Counted from the stretch's first letter, positions 16,577 to 26,941 are shown. The stretch: 64,000 bases of DNA from Lachnospiraceae bacterium (GCA_015056915.1 SVFK01000002.1:124001-188000), one strand, 5' to 3'. Notes: generated by a model from the letters alone, not told the origin. Numbers and translations: made by a program.

Positions 16577-19219
16577 ATGATGAATATGGCATCTTCATCA
16601 GGCAAGAACACATCATCATCCAGAAAAAAGAGCAGTACCACAAACAGCAGAAATAAGAGCAATGCGGCACGCCAGGCACAGCAGGACAGCATTCTGTTTC
16701 ATGAAATCGGATTGATTGTTCTGTTCGTGGCAATGGTGATTTTGTTTTGTTGTAATTTCGGAATCATCGGTCCTGTAGGCGACACGATTAGCGGAGTACT
16801 TTTCGGCTTGTTTGGATTTTTGGCATATATTGTACCGGTGATATTGTTTGTGGCAATAGCCTTCTGGTTTGCAAACGAAGGTAATCCTACAGCACTGCGC
16901 AAGTTGATTGCTGGAATCGTTCTTTTTCTGATGTTAGGAGTTGTCTGTGATTTGATTGCCCAGACGGCTTCAGGAATGGACAATTATGATATAAAAGTAT
17001 TGTATGAGATTTGCAAAACAGGTAAAAAGGGTGGCGGTATTATAGCCGGCAGCCTTAGTTTTTTGCTGTTACAATATTTAGAAACTATCGGGACGATACT
17101 TGTAGTGTTATTATGCTCGGTTGTATGTCTGATTCTTGTGACGGAGAAATCGTTATTTACCAGTGTGAAAAATGGTGGAAGTCGTATCAGAGAGCGTTCC
17201 AGAGAGGATGCTGAGCGACGAAAGGAATATAATCAGTTGCGCAGACAGGAGCAGGAAAAGCTTCGCATCCAGCGTGAAGAGGAGCGCAGATTACGTGCTG
17301 AGGAGAAGGAAAACGAGCGTATTCTTCGCATGGAAAAGAAGGTTAGCGGTGTAATGGCAGATACCACTCTGAAACGTCAGGACGAAGAAAAACGTCGAGA
17401 TGACATTCATGAGATTACCTACACGGAAGCTGATTATGATAAACAGGAATATGGCACCAATCAGTCTACTTTTGACTTTGACAAAATAAATATTCGTACC
17501 GCACATCAGGTAACCTTATCTGAGACTGCGGAAGAAGAGGCGCCCTACATACCGGAGAATTCTACACATACCACCTTGTCTCCTCAGGCAGAGCAGATTC
17601 GTATTCACAAAGAAGGTGTTAGCGATACAGAAAATACACCGGCACGGACAAAGCCTGTTGCCAGAGTGGCAGAAAAGAAGGAAACGGTGCCGGTAGTTGA
17701 TCAGCAGATACATAAGGAAATCCAGAGTGCTGAGAAGAAGCATCCTGTGAAATATATGTTCCCGCCACTGTCCAGATTACAGAAGGGAATATCATCTGCA
17801 GGTGATTCCACCCGAGAGTTGAAGGAAACGGCCATGCGCCTACAGCAGACCCTGAATACCTTCGGTGTTAAGGTAACAATTACAGATATTAGTCAGGGTC
17901 CCAGTGTTACCCGATATGAGTTACAGCCGGAGCAGGGCGTAAAGGTATCTAAAATCGTAGGTCTGGCAGACGATATTAAATTAAATCTTGCGGCAACGGA
18001 TATACGAATAGAGGCACCGATTCCCGGAAAGGCAGCAATCGGTATTGAAGTGCCCAACAAGGAAAATATGATGGTTGCACTGCGAGACCTGTTTGAAAGT
18101 AAGGAATTCAAGGATTTTCCTTCCAATATTGCATTTGCAGTGGGTAAGGATATTGCAGGTAAGGTAGTGGTGACGGATATTGCCAAAATGCCGCATATGC
18201 TAATAGCAGGAGCTACCGGTTCCGGTAAGTCTGTGTGTATCAACACCTTGATTATGAGCATTTTATACAAAGCACATCCCGATGATGTAAAGCTGATTAT
18301 GGTGGACCCCAAGGTGGTAGAGTTAAGTGTATACAATGGTATTCCTCATCTGTTGATTCCTGTTGTGACAGACCCGAAAAAGGCTTCTGCAGCACTGCAT
18401 TGGGGAGTTACGGAAATGGAAGACCGCTATCGCAAATTTGCGGATTTCAACGTTCGTGACCTGGCAGGCTACAATAAAAAGGTGGAGGGAATGCGAGAGA
18501 ACGGAGATGAAAACGCTCCGGCCAAGCTGCCCCAGATAGTGATTATTGTAGACGAACTGGCAGATTTGATGATGGTATGTCCCGGCGAGGTGGAGGAATC
18601 CATCTGTCGTCTGGCACAGTTGGCACGCGCGGCCGGTATTCATTTGATTATTGCTACCCAGCGCCCCAGTGTGGACGTTATTACCGGTTTGATTAAAGCT
18701 AATATGCCCAGCCGTGTAGCTTTCTCGGTATCCAGTGGTGTGGATTCCCGTACCATTCTTGATATGAATGGAGCTGAAAAACTCCTTGGTAAGGGTGATA
18801 TGCTGTTCTATCCACAAGGCTATTCGAAGCCTGCACGTATTCAGGGTGCTTTTGTATCGGATAAAGAAGTGGCAGATGTTGTCGACTTCCTGAAAAATCA
18901 GAGTCTTGGCAATACCTATGCAGAGGATATCGAAGAGAAGATTAAAAGTATAGGTGCTACATCGGGTTCTGCAGCTAGTATAGCCGATGGAGGCAGTGCA
19001 AGGGACGAATACTTTGCAGAAGCAGGACGATTTATTATTGATAAGGACAAGGCATCTATCGGTATGCTACAGCGCGTATTTAAGATTGGTTTTAATCGTG
19101 CTGCAAGAATCATGGATCAGCTGTGTGAATATGGTGTAGTAGGCGAAGAGGAAGGTACGAAGCCTCGTAAGGTGCTCATGAGTATGGAACAATTTGAGCA
19201 GTTATTAGAAGAAATATAA
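16577..19219 (+). CDS. ftsK: DNA translocase FtsK/SpoIIIE
   Basis: An 880-residue motor that pumps chromosomal DNA through the division or sporulation septum. The N-terminus has a basic Ser-rich leader (1-35) and four membrane segments (about 42-62, 68-95, 108-135, 150-185). A charged linker with a coiled coil follows (about 190-400), then the RecA-like motor (about 400-800) with Walker A GATGSGKSVCINTL near residue 550 and Walker B IIVDELADLMM. The C-terminal winged-helix gamma domain (ARIMDQLCEYGVVG) reads polar guide sequences. The exact start is uncertain: ATGs at 16577, 16580 and 16586 all follow AGAGAGG. The single copy here could serve both vegetative and sporulation roles. Confidence 0.96.
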   Translation: MMNMASSSGKNTSSSRKKSSTTNSRNKSNAARQAQQDSILFHEIGLIVLFVAMVILFCCNFGIIGPVGDTISGVLFGLFGFLAYIVPVILFVAIAFWFANEGNPTALRKLIAGIVLFLMLGVVCDLIAQTASGMDNYDIKVLYEICKTGKKGGGIIAGSLSFLLLQYLETIGTILVVLLCSVVCLILVTEKSLFTSVKNGGSRIRERSREDAERRKEYNQLRRQEQEKLRIQREEERRLRAEEKENERILRMEKKVSGVMADTTLKRQDEEKRRDDIHEITYTEADYDKQEYGTNQSTFDFDKINIRTAHQVTLSETAEEEAPYIPENSTHTTLSPQAEQIRIHKEGVSDTENTPARTKPVARVAEKKETVPVVDQQIHKEIQSAEKKHPVKYMFPPLSRLQKGISSAGDSTRELKETAMRLQQTLNTFGVKVTITDISQGPSVTRYELQPEQGVKVSKIVGLADDIKLNLAATDIRIEAPIPGKAAIGIEVPNKENMMVALRDLFESKEFKDFPSNIAFAVGKDIAGKVVVTDIAKMPHMLIAGATGSGKSVCINTLIMSILYKAHPDDVKLIMVDPKVVELSVYNGIPHLLIPVVTDPKKASAALHWGVTEMEDRYRKFADFNVRDLAGYNKKVEGMRENGDENAPAKLPQIVIIVDELADLMMVCPGEVEESICRLAQLARAAGIHLIIATQRPSVDVITGLIKANMPSRVAFSVSSGVDSRTILDMNGAEKLLGKGDMLFYPQGYSKPARIQGAFVSDKEVADVVDFLKNQSLGNTYAEDIEEKIKSIGATSGSAASIADGGSARDEYFAEAGRFIIDKDKASIGMLQRVFKIGFNRAARIMDQLCEYGVVGEEEGTKPRKVLMSMEQFEQLLEEI

Positions 19220-19240
19220 TGGTTGAAATAGGAGATGATT

Positions 19241-20911
19241 ATGAAAACGGATATTCAGATTGCACAGGAAGCAATAATGAAGCCTATTACGGAAGTGGCG
19301 GCGGAGCTTGGTATTTCTGCAGATGATTTGGAGCTTTATGGAAAATATAAGGCAAAGATTTCAGATGAGTACATGAAACAAATCGAATCTAATCCTGACG
19401 GAAAGCTGATTCTGGTGACTGCTATTAATCCTACTCCTGCCGGAGAAGGCAAGACTACTACCAGTGTAGGTTTGGGTCAGGCCTTTGGCAAGCTGGGTAA
19501 AAAGGCGATTATCGCGTTGCGTGAGCCTTCTTTAGGACCGTGCTTTGGTATCAAGGGAGGGGCAGCCGGTGGCGGTTATGCACAGGTAGTGCCCATGGAG
19601 GATTTGAACCTTCATTTTACAGGAGATTTCCATGCAATTACCTCTGCCAATAATCTGTTGGCGGCTTTGCTTGATAATCATATCCAACAGGGGAATGAAT
19701 TGCAGATTGATACCAGACAGATTATCTGGAAAAGATGTGAAGATATGAATGACAGAGTGCTCAGAAATATTGTGGTAGGACTGGGCAATAAAACGGATGG
19801 CTTCGTGCGAGAGGATCATTTCGTGATTACAGTGGCAAGTGAGATTATGGCAATCCTCTGTCTGGCAGAGGACATGAAGGATTTAAAAGAGAGACTTGCT
19901 GATATTATTGTAGCATACAATTATGCAGGAGAACCTGTTACGGCAGGAGAGCTTCAGGCGGTAGGTGCCATGGCAGCACTGTTAAAGGATGCTATGAAGC
20001 CTAATCTGATTCAGACACTGGAGCATACACCGGCACTGATACACGGTGGACCGTTTGCTAATATCGCTCATGGCTGTAACTCTGTCAGAGCTACAAAGGC
20101 AGCCCTTAAAATGGCGGATTACTGTATCACAGAGGCGGGCTTCGGTGCAGACTTGGGCGCAGAGAAATTCTTTGATATTAAATGCCGGAAGGCGGATTTA
20201 CAGCCTGATGCGGTAGTGCTGGTTGCGACCATCCGTGCATTGAAGTATAACGGCGGCATTCCCAAGGCAGATTTGAATCAGGAGAATCTGGAAGCCTTGA
20301 AAAAGGGTATTGTCAATCTGGAAAAGCATATTGAGAATCTCCAGAAATATGGTGTCCCCGTTGTGGTAACATTAAATTCCTTTGTGACCGATACCGAGGC
20401 TGAAATCCAATATGTAAAACAATTCTGTGAGGACAGAAATTGCGACTTTGCATTATCCGAGGTATGGGCAAAGGGTGGCGAAGGCGGAATTGCTTTGGCC
20501 CAAAAGGTACTTGAGACCTTGGAAATGAAGGAAAGTCACTTCCGGGTATTGTACGAGGACGAATTGAGCTTAAAGGAGAAGATTGAGACTGTTGCAAAGG
20601 AAATCTACGGTGCGGGCTATGTGAGCTTTACGCCTGCGGCATTGACACAGCTCTCTAAGCTTGAGTCTCTTGGTTTTGGCAAGCTTCCCGTATGTATGGC
20701 CAAGAATCAGTATTCCTTGTCCGATGACCCTACATTATTAGGAAGACCGGAGAATTTTGAAATGAATGTCAGAGAGGTATATGTTTCTGCCGGTGCAGGC
20801 TTTGTGGTAGTACTTACCGGTGCGGTTATGACTATGCCCGGATTGCCCAAAACTCCTGCAGCATATAGTATCGATGTAAATGACAATGGAGTGATTACCG
20901 GATTGTTTTAA
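19241..20911 (+). CDS. fhs: Formate-tetrahydrofolate ligase
   Basis: ATP-dependent formylation of tetrahydrofolate, the entry of formate into one-carbon metabolism and part of the Wood-Ljungdahl methyl branch. The 556-residue protein carries [18 protein letters not shown] (P-loop, about 64-81) and [18 protein letters not shown] (about 93-110). The ATG at 19241 has AGGAG 6 bases ahead; an ATG at 19235 touches that site. A 5-formyl-THF cyclo-ligase at 43.0 kb serves the same cofactor. Presence of fhs alone does not prove acetogenesis. Confidence 0.97.
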   Translation: MKTDIQIAQEAIMKPITEVAAELGISADDLELYGKYKAKISDEYMKQIESNPDGKLILVTAINPTPAGEGKTTTSVGLGQAFGKLGKKAIIALREPSLGPCFGIKGGAAGGGYAQVVPMEDLNLHFTGDFHAITSANNLLAALLDNHIQQGNELQIDTRQIIWKRCEDMNDRVLRNIVVGLGNKTDGFVREDHFVITVASEIMAILCLAEDMKDLKERLADIIVAYNYAGEPVTAGELQAVGAMAALLKDAMKPNLIQTLEHTPALIHGGPFANIAHGCNSVRATKAALKMADYCITEAGFGADLGAEKFFDIKCRKADLQPDAVVLVATIRALKYNGGIPKADLNQENLEALKKGIVNLEKHIENLQKYGVPVVVTLNSFVTDTEAEIQYVKQFCEDRNCDFALSEVWAKGGEGGIALAQKVLETLEMKESHFRVLYEDELSLKEKIETVAKEIYGAGYVSFTPAALTQLSKLESLGFGKLPVCMAKNQYSLSDDPTLLGRPENFEMNVREVYVSAGAGFVVVLTGAVMTMPGLPKTPAAYSIDVNDNGVITGLF

Positions 20912-20986
20912 TGAAGGCAAGATTGTGGAAAAGATTTTATTTTATGAAGATGGAAAAGGGGAAAAATAATAAGAGGTACTGAGAAT

Positions 20987-22480
20987 ATGAAATGTCCTAA
21001 TTGTGGGGCAGATATGAAGGAAGGTTCTCTTTACTGCGAACAATGCGGTGAAGACATACATATCGTACCGGATTTTGAACCGGAGCTGGAATATAATCTT
21101 GAACAGACCCTGTATGATATTGTCAAAGATATTGATACCGAGAGCGAACCTCAGGAAATGGAGGGCGAGCGCTCTGGTAATGGGGATGGCGAAGAAGATC
21201 TTATTCAGGACTGGGATAATACGGAAAAGTATCAGAGTGAAAGACAAAACAGGCGCTATAAATGGTATGTTTTGGCAGGCATAGCCATAGTACTGATTCT
21301 GGTGGGAAGCATTAGTGCAGTATTGATTTCCCGATATCATTCTCTGGATTATCAAATTTCCATGGCGGAAAACAGTGTCGCAGCAGAAGAATATGAGCTG
21401 GCCATAGAATACTACAGTCGTGCATTGGAATTGCAGCCCGATAGTGTGGAACTGAAATTCAGTCTTGCCGAAGTGTTTTTTATGAAAAACAACAAAATTG
21501 AATATGAATATCTTCTCAGAGAAATTGTGAATGACAAGACCGCTTCTGTTGAGCAGTTGGAAAGTGCCTATGGAAAGCTCATAGCAATTTATCGGGCACG
21601 GGAGGATTATAAAACCATTAATGAGCTGCTTATGGCAAGCGGTAATGAAAGTATTATCAGCAAATACCAGAATTACATTGCAACAGAACCGGAATTTAGC
21701 GTGAAGGAAGGCAATTATACCAGTATTCAGCCGTTGAAATTGACTAACTTTGGTACCGGCAAGATATATTATACCTTGGATGGCAGTGAACCGGACAAAT
21801 ATAGCTATCTATACACAGCACCCATTCTTCTGGAGGATGGTAATTATTGCGTAAAGGCCTGCTATATTAATGAATTAGGCATTTCCAGCAAAGTAGTAAC
21901 AAAGAATTATAATATTGAGATTGAGACGCTGCCACCGTTAGAAATCAGTGCAGTCAGTGGCGATTATCAATTTCCCATCAATATTGAGATTCTGAGTGAA
22001 CATAATGTGGTTTATTATACCAAGGATGGTTCTGCTCCGAATGAGCATTCTTCTGTTTATGCGGGACCGATACCCATGCCCCTTGGTACAACTACTTTTA
22101 AGTTTATCGGGATTGAGGATGGACGAAGCAGCGAGGTATTAGAGCGTACTTATACACTTAAGATGAATACCGAATATACGCCGGAACAGGCAATAGCAGA
22201 TGTGATTGAGTATTCTATTCTCACAGAAAGAATATGGAATCAATGGGGAGATTTCGGCACGGCAGACTCCTATTATGTGTATGAGTATCAATATGTGACA
22301 AATATCAATGGTATTGATGATTTCTATGTAATCTCCGAAATACTACGGGATAGTAATCAGGTGTTGACCAAGACCGGCAATCATTTTGCTGTGAATGCGT
22401 ACAACAGGGAATTGTTTAAGCTACAGATAGATGAATATGGCAACTATAATTTAGTTGAAATAGAAAAAGTTACCCAATAA
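20987..22480 (+). CDS. Zinc-ribbon membrane protein with TPR and chitobiase-C-like domains
   Basis: A 497-residue protein of mixed architecture. Residues 3-21 form a CPNCG-CEQCG zinc ribbon, then an acidic linker, one membrane helix (about 91-114), a TPR-like helical region (about 120-230, EEYELAIEYYSRALELQPDSVELK in parts) and two beta repeats of the chitobiase/hexosaminidase C-terminal type, each with a YTLDGSEPD or YTKDGSAPN signature (about 255-315 and 335-395). The C-terminal 100 residues resemble a small extracellular domain. The topology implies a cytosolic zinc ribbon and outside beta domains. Function unknown; possibly a cell-wall or polysaccharide sensor. Confidence 0.75.
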   Translation: MKCPNCGADMKEGSLYCEQCGEDIHIVPDFEPELEYNLEQTLYDIVKDIDTESEPQEMEGERSGNGDGEEDLIQDWDNTEKYQSERQNRRYKWYVLAGIAIVLILVGSISAVLISRYHSLDYQISMAENSVAAEEYELAIEYYSRALELQPDSVELKFSLAEVFFMKNNKIEYEYLLREIVNDKTASVEQLESAYGKLIAIYRAREDYKTINELLMASGNESIISKYQNYIATEPEFSVKEGNYTSIQPLKLTNFGTGKIYYTLDGSEPDKYSYLYTAPILLEDGNYCVKACYINELGISSKVVTKNYNIEIETLPPLEISAVSGDYQFPINIEILSEHNVVYYTKDGSAPNEHSSVYAGPIPMPLGTTTFKFIGIEDGRSSEVLERTYTLKMNTEYTPEQAIADVIEYSILTERIWNQWGDFGTADSYYVYEYQYVTNINGIDDFYVISEILRDSNQVLTKTGNHFAVNAYNRELFKLQIDEYGNYNLVEIEKVTQ

Positions 22481-22498
22481 AGGGTGGAGAGGTGAATT

Positions 22499-23377
22499 AT
22501 GTACAAGATTGTAAAGAAGCAAGAACTTACTACCAATATTTACTTGATGGAGGTAGAAGCCAAAAGAGTTGCAAAATCATGCGAACCGGGACAGTTTGTT
22601 ATTGTTCGTATGGATGAAGAAGGCGAGCGTATTCCGCTTACAATCTGCGATTATGACAGAAGCAACGGAACCGTAACCATTGTATTCCAGACCGTAGGCG
22701 CGGGTACTAAAATGATGGCTGATTTAGAGGAAGGTGATGCTTTCCATGACTTTGTAGGACCTTTAGGATGTCCTTCTGAGTTGGTTGAAGAAGATTTAGA
22801 GACCTTGAAGCAGAAGAAGATTCTGTTTGTAGCCGGCGGTGTTGGCGCAGCTCCTGTTTATCCTCAGGTTAAGTGGCTTCACGAAGCAGGTGTTGCTGCG
22901 GATGTTATCGTGGGAAGCAAGACCAAGGATTTATTGATTCTGGAGAAAGAGATGGAAGCTGTAGCAGGTAATCTCTATGTAACTACGGATGACGGCTCCT
23001 ACGGCAGAAGCGGTATGGTTACCCAGACTATCAAGGATCTGGTTGCAGAGGGTAAACAATATGATGTATGTATTGCAATCGGTCCCATGATTATGATGAA
23101 ATTCGTATGTCTTTTGACCAAAGAGCTTGACATTCCTACCATTGTCAGTCTGAATCCCATTATGGTTGACGGTACGGGTATGTGCGGTGCATGTCGTGTT
23201 ACTGTAGGCGGAGAAGTGAAATTTGCCTGTGTAGATGGTCCTGAATTTGACGGACATGCGGTGAATTTTGATGAGGCAATGAGACGTCAGCAGATGTACA
23301 AGACTGCTGAGGGAAGAGCCATCCTTAAACAGGAAGAAGGCGATACGCATCATGGCGGATGCGGTAACTGTAACTAA
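22499..23377 (+). CDS. nfnA: NfnA-like ferredoxin-NADP reductase subunit (sulfide dehydrogenase beta-like)
   Basis: A 292-residue FAD and NAD-binding protein of the ferredoxin-reductase superfamily. The FAD domain has PGQFVIVRMDEEGERIPLTICDYD (about 32-55, in parts), the NAD domain has LFVAGGVGAAPVYPQ (about 114-128), and a C-terminal cluster motif DGTGMCGACRVTVGG with a later CVDG holds a [2Fe-2S] centre. In the Nfn complex this subunit takes electrons from or to NADH while its partner handles NADPH and ferredoxin. The partner gene follows 41 bases downstream. A heterodimeric sulfide dehydrogenase role is the alternative. Confidence 0.9.
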   Translation: MYKIVKKQELTTNIYLMEVEAKRVAKSCEPGQFVIVRMDEEGERIPLTICDYDRSNGTVTIVFQTVGAGTKMMADLEEGDAFHDFVGPLGCPSELVEEDLETLKQKKILFVAGGVGAAPVYPQVKWLHEAGVAADVIVGSKTKDLLILEKEMEAVAGNLYVTTDDGSYGRSGMVTQTIKDLVAEGKQYDVCIAIGPMIMMKFVCLLTKELDIPTIVSLNPIMVDGTGMCGACRVTVGGEVKFACVDGPEFDGHAVNFDEAMRRQQMYKTAEGRAILKQEEGDTHHGGCGNCN

Positions 23378-23418
23378 AAGCAGTAGTTAAGATAAAGCAT
23401 AGAAAAGGGAGAGACAAA

Positions 23419-24801
23419 ATGGACGTATTGAAGAGAGTGCCTGTGAGAGAACAGGATGCAAAAGAACGTGCCACTAATTTTGAAGAGGTATGTTTGGGAT
23501 ATAATAAAGAGGAAGCAATGGAAGAGGCTTCCAGATGTATTAATTGTAAAAATGCGCAGTGCGTGAAGGGATGCCCCGTATCTATTGATATTCCGGGATT
23601 TATTGCTCAGGTTAAAGAGGGCAATATGGAAGAGGCTTATCAGATAATCAGTGAATCAAGTGCACTTCCTGCTGTTTGTGGTCGTGTATGCCCTCAGGAG
23701 AGCCAGTGTGAAGGAAAATGTATCCGTGGCTTTAAGGGAGACCCTATTTCTATTGGTAAGCTGGAGCGTTTTGTTGCTGACTGGGCAAGAGAAAACGGTA
23801 TTAAGCCTGCAGGAGCTACAGAGAAAAAGGGTAAGAAGGTTGCAGTAATCGGTTCCGGACCGGCAGGTCTGACCTGTGCAGGCGATTTGGCTAAAATGGG
23901 CTATGATGTAACTATTTTTGAGGCGCTTCATGAGGCAGGCGGTGTACTGGTATACGGTATCCCTGAATTCCGTCTTCCCAAGGAAGCTGTTGTTGCTAAG
24001 GAAATCGAGAATGTAAAATCTCTTGGTGTTAAGATTGAGACCAATGTAGTAGTAGGTAAGGCTGTTAAAATTGATGAACTGATGGAGGAAGAGGGCTTTA
24101 GTGCCGTATTTATCGGTTCCGGTGCAGGACTTCCCAAATTTATGGGTATTCCCGGTGAGAATTCCAACGGTGTGTTCTCTGCTAATGAATATTTAACCAG
24201 AAGTAATCTGATGAAGGCATTCAATGAAGATTCCAACACTCCTATTATGCGCGGCAAAAAGGTTGCTGTTGTAGGTGGCGGTAACGTGGCAATGGATGCT
24301 GCCAGAACTGCACTTCGTCTGGGCGCTGAGGTGCATATCGTATATCGTAGAAGTGAAGAGGAGCTTCCTGCCCGTGTGGAAGAAGTACATCATGCAAAGG
24401 AAGAGGGTATTATCTTTGACCTGTTGACCAATCCTACAGAAATTCTTGCTGATGATGCAGGTTGGGTTACAGGTATGAAATGTATCCGCATGGAGTTGGG
24501 TGAGCCGGATGCTTCCGGCAGACGTCGTCCTACTCCTGTTCCTGATTCTGAATTTGTAATGGAACTGGATACAGTTATCATGTCCTTAGGTACATCTCCC
24601 AATCCGTTGATTTCTTCGACTACAGAAGGTCTGGAAACCAATAAGTGGAAATGTATTGTTGCAGATGAAGTAAACGGAATGACTACCAAGGAAGGTGTAT
24701 ATGCCGGTGGTGATGCTGTAACAGGTGCAGCAACCGTTATTCTTGCAATGGGTGCAGGAAAGGCTGCGGCAAAGGGAATTGATGAGTATCTGAGCAAATA
24801 A
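23419..24801 (+). CDS. nfnB: NfnB-like NADPH oxidoreductase (glutamate-synthase small-subunit family)
   Basis: A 460-residue flavoprotein with an N-terminal Cys-rich domain holding two [4Fe-4S] clusters (CINCKNAQCVKGCP at about 41-54 and CGRVCPQESQCEGKC at about 91-105). The FAD motif VAVIGSGPAGLTCAGDLA begins near 141 and the NADPH motif VAVVGGGNVAMDAARTA near 284. With the preceding gene it should form the electron-bifurcating NADH-dependent ferredoxin:NADP oxidoreductase common in Clostridia. Annotation pipelines often call it glutamate synthase small subunit; no large subunit is nearby, which favours Nfn. Confidence 0.9.
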   Translation: MDVLKRVPVREQDAKERATNFEEVCLGYNKEEAMEEASRCINCKNAQCVKGCPVSIDIPGFIAQVKEGNMEEAYQIISESSALPAVCGRVCPQESQCEGKCIRGFKGDPISIGKLERFVADWARENGIKPAGATEKKGKKVAVIGSGPAGLTCAGDLAKMGYDVTIFEALHEAGGVLVYGIPEFRLPKEAVVAKEIENVKSLGVKIETNVVVGKAVKIDELMEEEGFSAVFIGSGAGLPKFMGIPGENSNGVFSANEYLTRSNLMKAFNEDSNTPIMRGKKVAVVGGGNVAMDAARTALRLGAEVHIVYRRSEEELPARVEEVHHAKEEGIIFDLLTNPTEILADDAGWVTGMKCIRMELGEPDASGRRRPTPVPDSEFVMELDTVIMSLGTSPNPLISSTTEGLETNKWKCIVADEVNGMTTKEGVYAGGDAVTGAATVILAMGAGKAAAKGIDEYLSK

Positions 24802-24861
24802 AGTATGGTTTGATAATACATATAATGAAAAGATACTTAGTACAGAGAGGAAATATAGAAT

Positions 24862-25161
24862 ATGGTAAAGCATATTGTATTGTGGGATTTTGTTGAGACA
24901 TTATCTGAGACCGAGAAAAGAGAAGCCGGGGCTAAGATGAAAGAGCTGCTCGAGCCTATTAAGGAGCGGGTGCCCGGGGCTGTAGATATTCAGGTTATCT
25001 ATAATGAATTGACATCCAGTAATAAAGAGGTTGCACTGATTTCTACATTTGAGACAGTGGAAGCGCTACAGACATATCAGACACATCCGGATCATGTGGA
25101 AGCGGGAAAATATGTAAGAAGCGTAACCTGCAACAGAGCTTGTATGGATTATGAATACTAA
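24862..25161 (+). CDS. Dabb-domain (stress-responsive alpha/beta barrel) protein
   Basis: A 99-residue protein starting MVKHIVLWDF, with LKERVPG-like and THPDHVEAGKYVR motifs, the signature of the dimeric ferredoxin-like Dabb fold. The family is widespread in Firmicutes and its biochemical role is mostly unknown. It stands alone between nfnB and a terminator. Confidence 0.88.
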   Translation: MVKHIVLWDFVETLSETEKREAGAKMKELLEPIKERVPGAVDIQVIYNELTSSNKEVALISTFETVEALQTYQTHPDHVEAGKYVRSVTCNRACMDYEY

Positions 25162-25166
25162 GAAGT

Positions 25167-25206
25167 GAAGCGAGCTGCCCTTTTTGAAGGGGGGCTTGCT
25201 TCTTTG
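25167..25206 (+). terminator. Terminator after the Dabb gene
   Basis: Arms GAAGCGAGCTGCCC (25167-25180) and GGGGGGCTTGCTTC (25189-25202) pair with two G-T pairs and one mismatch, followed by TTT. Confidence 0.7.
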
Positions 25207-25256
25207 CCTGTTTGAAGGCTTATGGGTACTATCAGGGAGAAGGGAAGGTAACGGCT

Positions 25257-26129
25257 ATGGCATGGTGTCCTAAATGTAAAAATGAGTATCGTGAGGGAAT
25301 CAAGGTATGTACCGAATGCGGCTGTGAACTGGTTGAAGAGAAGGCAGTTTACAATATGAAACCATTGATCTTTGGAGAAGAGCAGACGATGCTTACCTTG
25401 AAAGGTTTTCTGGAGTATAACGACATTAAGTATGCAGAAATAAGATATGATGAAGCGGATAATGTGTATGAATTATTGGTAAAGGATGAGGATTTACAGC
25501 GTTCACAGAGAATCGCACGAGTATTTATGGAGCAGCAGGCTATTGCAAAATTGCAGGAGCTTCAGGAACAGGGGATGAATGTGAATGATGTTGCCGGCGG
25601 ATTCTCCGAAACAGATGAAGAAGCCGAAGAACACCCTGCAAAGCAGGAGTCTGTCAAGCCCTATGTAAACAGTGCAGAACAGGCCGAGGAAAGTCGTTCT
25701 TCCGCATGGATGCTTTTAGTGGTGGGTACCATTGGACTTATAGTTATGATTTTGGGTATTGTAGGAGTGATTCCGTTACGTCTGGCTAATTCCTACATGT
25801 TTTATGGCGTAATGTGTGCGGTGTTCCTTTTGTTTATTGTTATGGGTGCCGTATCTATGAAAAATGCCAAGATTTTTGCCAAAAGAGCAGAATCAGAGAA
25901 TACTCTTCGTGATTCTCTGCTGAAATGGTGTGAAGAAAGTCTGACAGCCGACAAGGTAGATGAGCAGATTGAGAATAAGTCGGAGTTGACTGAGGAATTA
26001 TTGTATTTTAGCAGATATGAAATCATCAAGAAAATGATGAATCATCAGTTTATGAATCTGGATCAGGGATTTCTGGACGAGTTAATCGACGGAGAAGTCT
26101 ATGATTTGGTATTTGGTAAAGAAAAATGA
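25257..26129 (+). CDS. Zinc-ribbon membrane protein, DUF2007-like domain
   Basis: A 290-residue protein. Residues 3-22 form a zinc ribbon (CPKC-N13-CTECG). Next is a small alpha/beta stretch (about 35-95) reminiscent of DUF2007 putative signalling domains, an acidic linker, two membrane helices (about 150-172 and 182-202) and a cytosolic helical tail. The ATG at 25257 has GGGAAGG 8 bases ahead; an upstream frame start at 25212 runs through the terminator tail and is less likely. Its stop overlaps the rlmH start (ATGA), so the two are translationally coupled. Function unknown. Confidence 0.82.
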   Translation: MAWCPKCKNEYREGIKVCTECGCELVEEKAVYNMKPLIFGEEQTMLTLKGFLEYNDIKYAEIRYDEADNVYELLVKDEDLQRSQRIARVFMEQQAIAKLQELQEQGMNVNDVAGGFSETDEEAEEHPAKQESVKPYVNSAEQAEESRSSAWMLLVVGTIGLIVMILGIVGVIPLRLANSYMFYGVMCAVFLLFIVMGAVSMKNAKIFAKRAESENTLRDSLLKWCEESLTADKVDEQIENKSELTEELLYFSRYEIIKKMMNHQFMNLDQGFLDELIDGEVYDLVFGKEK

Positions 26130-26605
26130 GAATTACGATTATATGCGTGGGTAAAATTAAAGAGAAATTTTATCGCGATGCGATTGCCGAATACGAAAAA
26201 CGTCTCAGTAAGTACTGCAAGCTGGAAATCATTGAGGTTGCAGACGAAAAGACTCCTGACAAGGCCAGCCCTATGGAAGAAGAGCATATTAAGGAAAAGG
26301 AGGCGCAGCGCATCCTTTCCAAAATCAAGGAAGATGCCTATGTATGTACCCTTGAAATTGCCGGAAAGAAATTCTCCTCCGAGAGCTTTGCCGACTGGAT
26401 GGAGCAATCCGGCATAAGAGGCATCAGCAGTATTTATTTTGTCATCGGTGGCTCGCTGGGACTTCATTCTTCGGTGTTAAAGCGTTCCAATCAATCACTG
26501 AGCTTTTCCGACATGACTTTTCCACATCAGTTGATGAGAGTTATCCTGTGCGAACAAATCTACAGGGCTTTTAGGATTATTAATAAGGAGCCGTATCATA
26601 AGTAG
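26126..26605 (+). CDS. rlmH: 23S rRNA pseudouridine-1915 N3-methyltransferase
   Basis: A 159-residue SPOUT methyltransferase that methylates pseudouridine 1915 in helix 69 of 23S rRNA using S-adenosylmethionine. The N-terminal [21 protein letters not shown], the central [13 protein letters not shown] and the C-terminal [25 protein letters not shown] (split) are family hallmarks of the knotted fold. It overlaps the preceding gene by 4 bases and ends before a strong terminator. Confidence 0.97.
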   Translation: MRITIICVGKIKEKFYRDAIAEYEKRLSKYCKLEIIEVADEKTPDKASPMEEEHIKEKEAQRILSKIKEDAYVCTLEIAGKKFSSESFADWMEQSGIRGISSIYFVIGGSLGLHSSVLKRSNQSLSFSDMTFPHQLMRVILCEQIYRAFRIINKEPYHK

Positions 26606-26660
26606 AGGAGTTTTTATAAGCTTTTAAATATTAATAAAAAGAAAATATGCAAAATCTCTT

Positions 26661-26695
26661 GACCTTCCACCTTGTGGAAGGTCTATTTTTTATTT
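26661..26695 (+). terminator. Strong terminator after rlmH
   Basis: Perfect 10-bp stem GACCTTCCAC (26661-26670) and GTGGAAGGTC (26674-26683), CTT loop, then TATTTTTTATTTATT. Confidence 0.95.
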
Positions 26696-26740
26696 ATTAA
26701 TAGAGAAATTTTCTCGTGATTTAAAGGAGGAGAGAGCATT

Positions 26741-26941
26741 ATGCCGTTAAATGAAATTTTACCATTTTTAATTCCACTTGTTGCAGTACAGTTTATTTTG
26801 TTGGTGGTAACACTTCGCCACATTTTAACCCACAATACCTACAAGAGAGGAAATCGTGTGATGTGGATTGTTATTACACTTGTTGGAATGCAATTTTGGG
26901 GACCGATACTTTATTTCTTATTGGGAAAAGAGGAGGCGTAA
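26741..26941 (+). CDS. Small YxlE-like membrane protein (PLDc_N domain)
   Basis: A 66-residue protein with two membrane helices (about 7-29 and 42-62) and the ending MWIVITLVGMQFWGPILYFLLG, typical of the PLD-nuclease N-terminal family. AAAGGAGG lies ahead of the ATG. Its stop directly abuts the start of the ABC ATPase. The order small protein, ATPase, permease equals yxlE-yxlF-yxlG of the Bacillus sigY operon, where YxlE restrains the sigma factor; no sigma factor gene is seen here. Confidence 0.85.
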   Translation: MPLNEILPFLIPLVAVQFILLVVTLRHILTHNTYKRGNRVMWIVITLVGMQFWGPILYFLLGKEEA

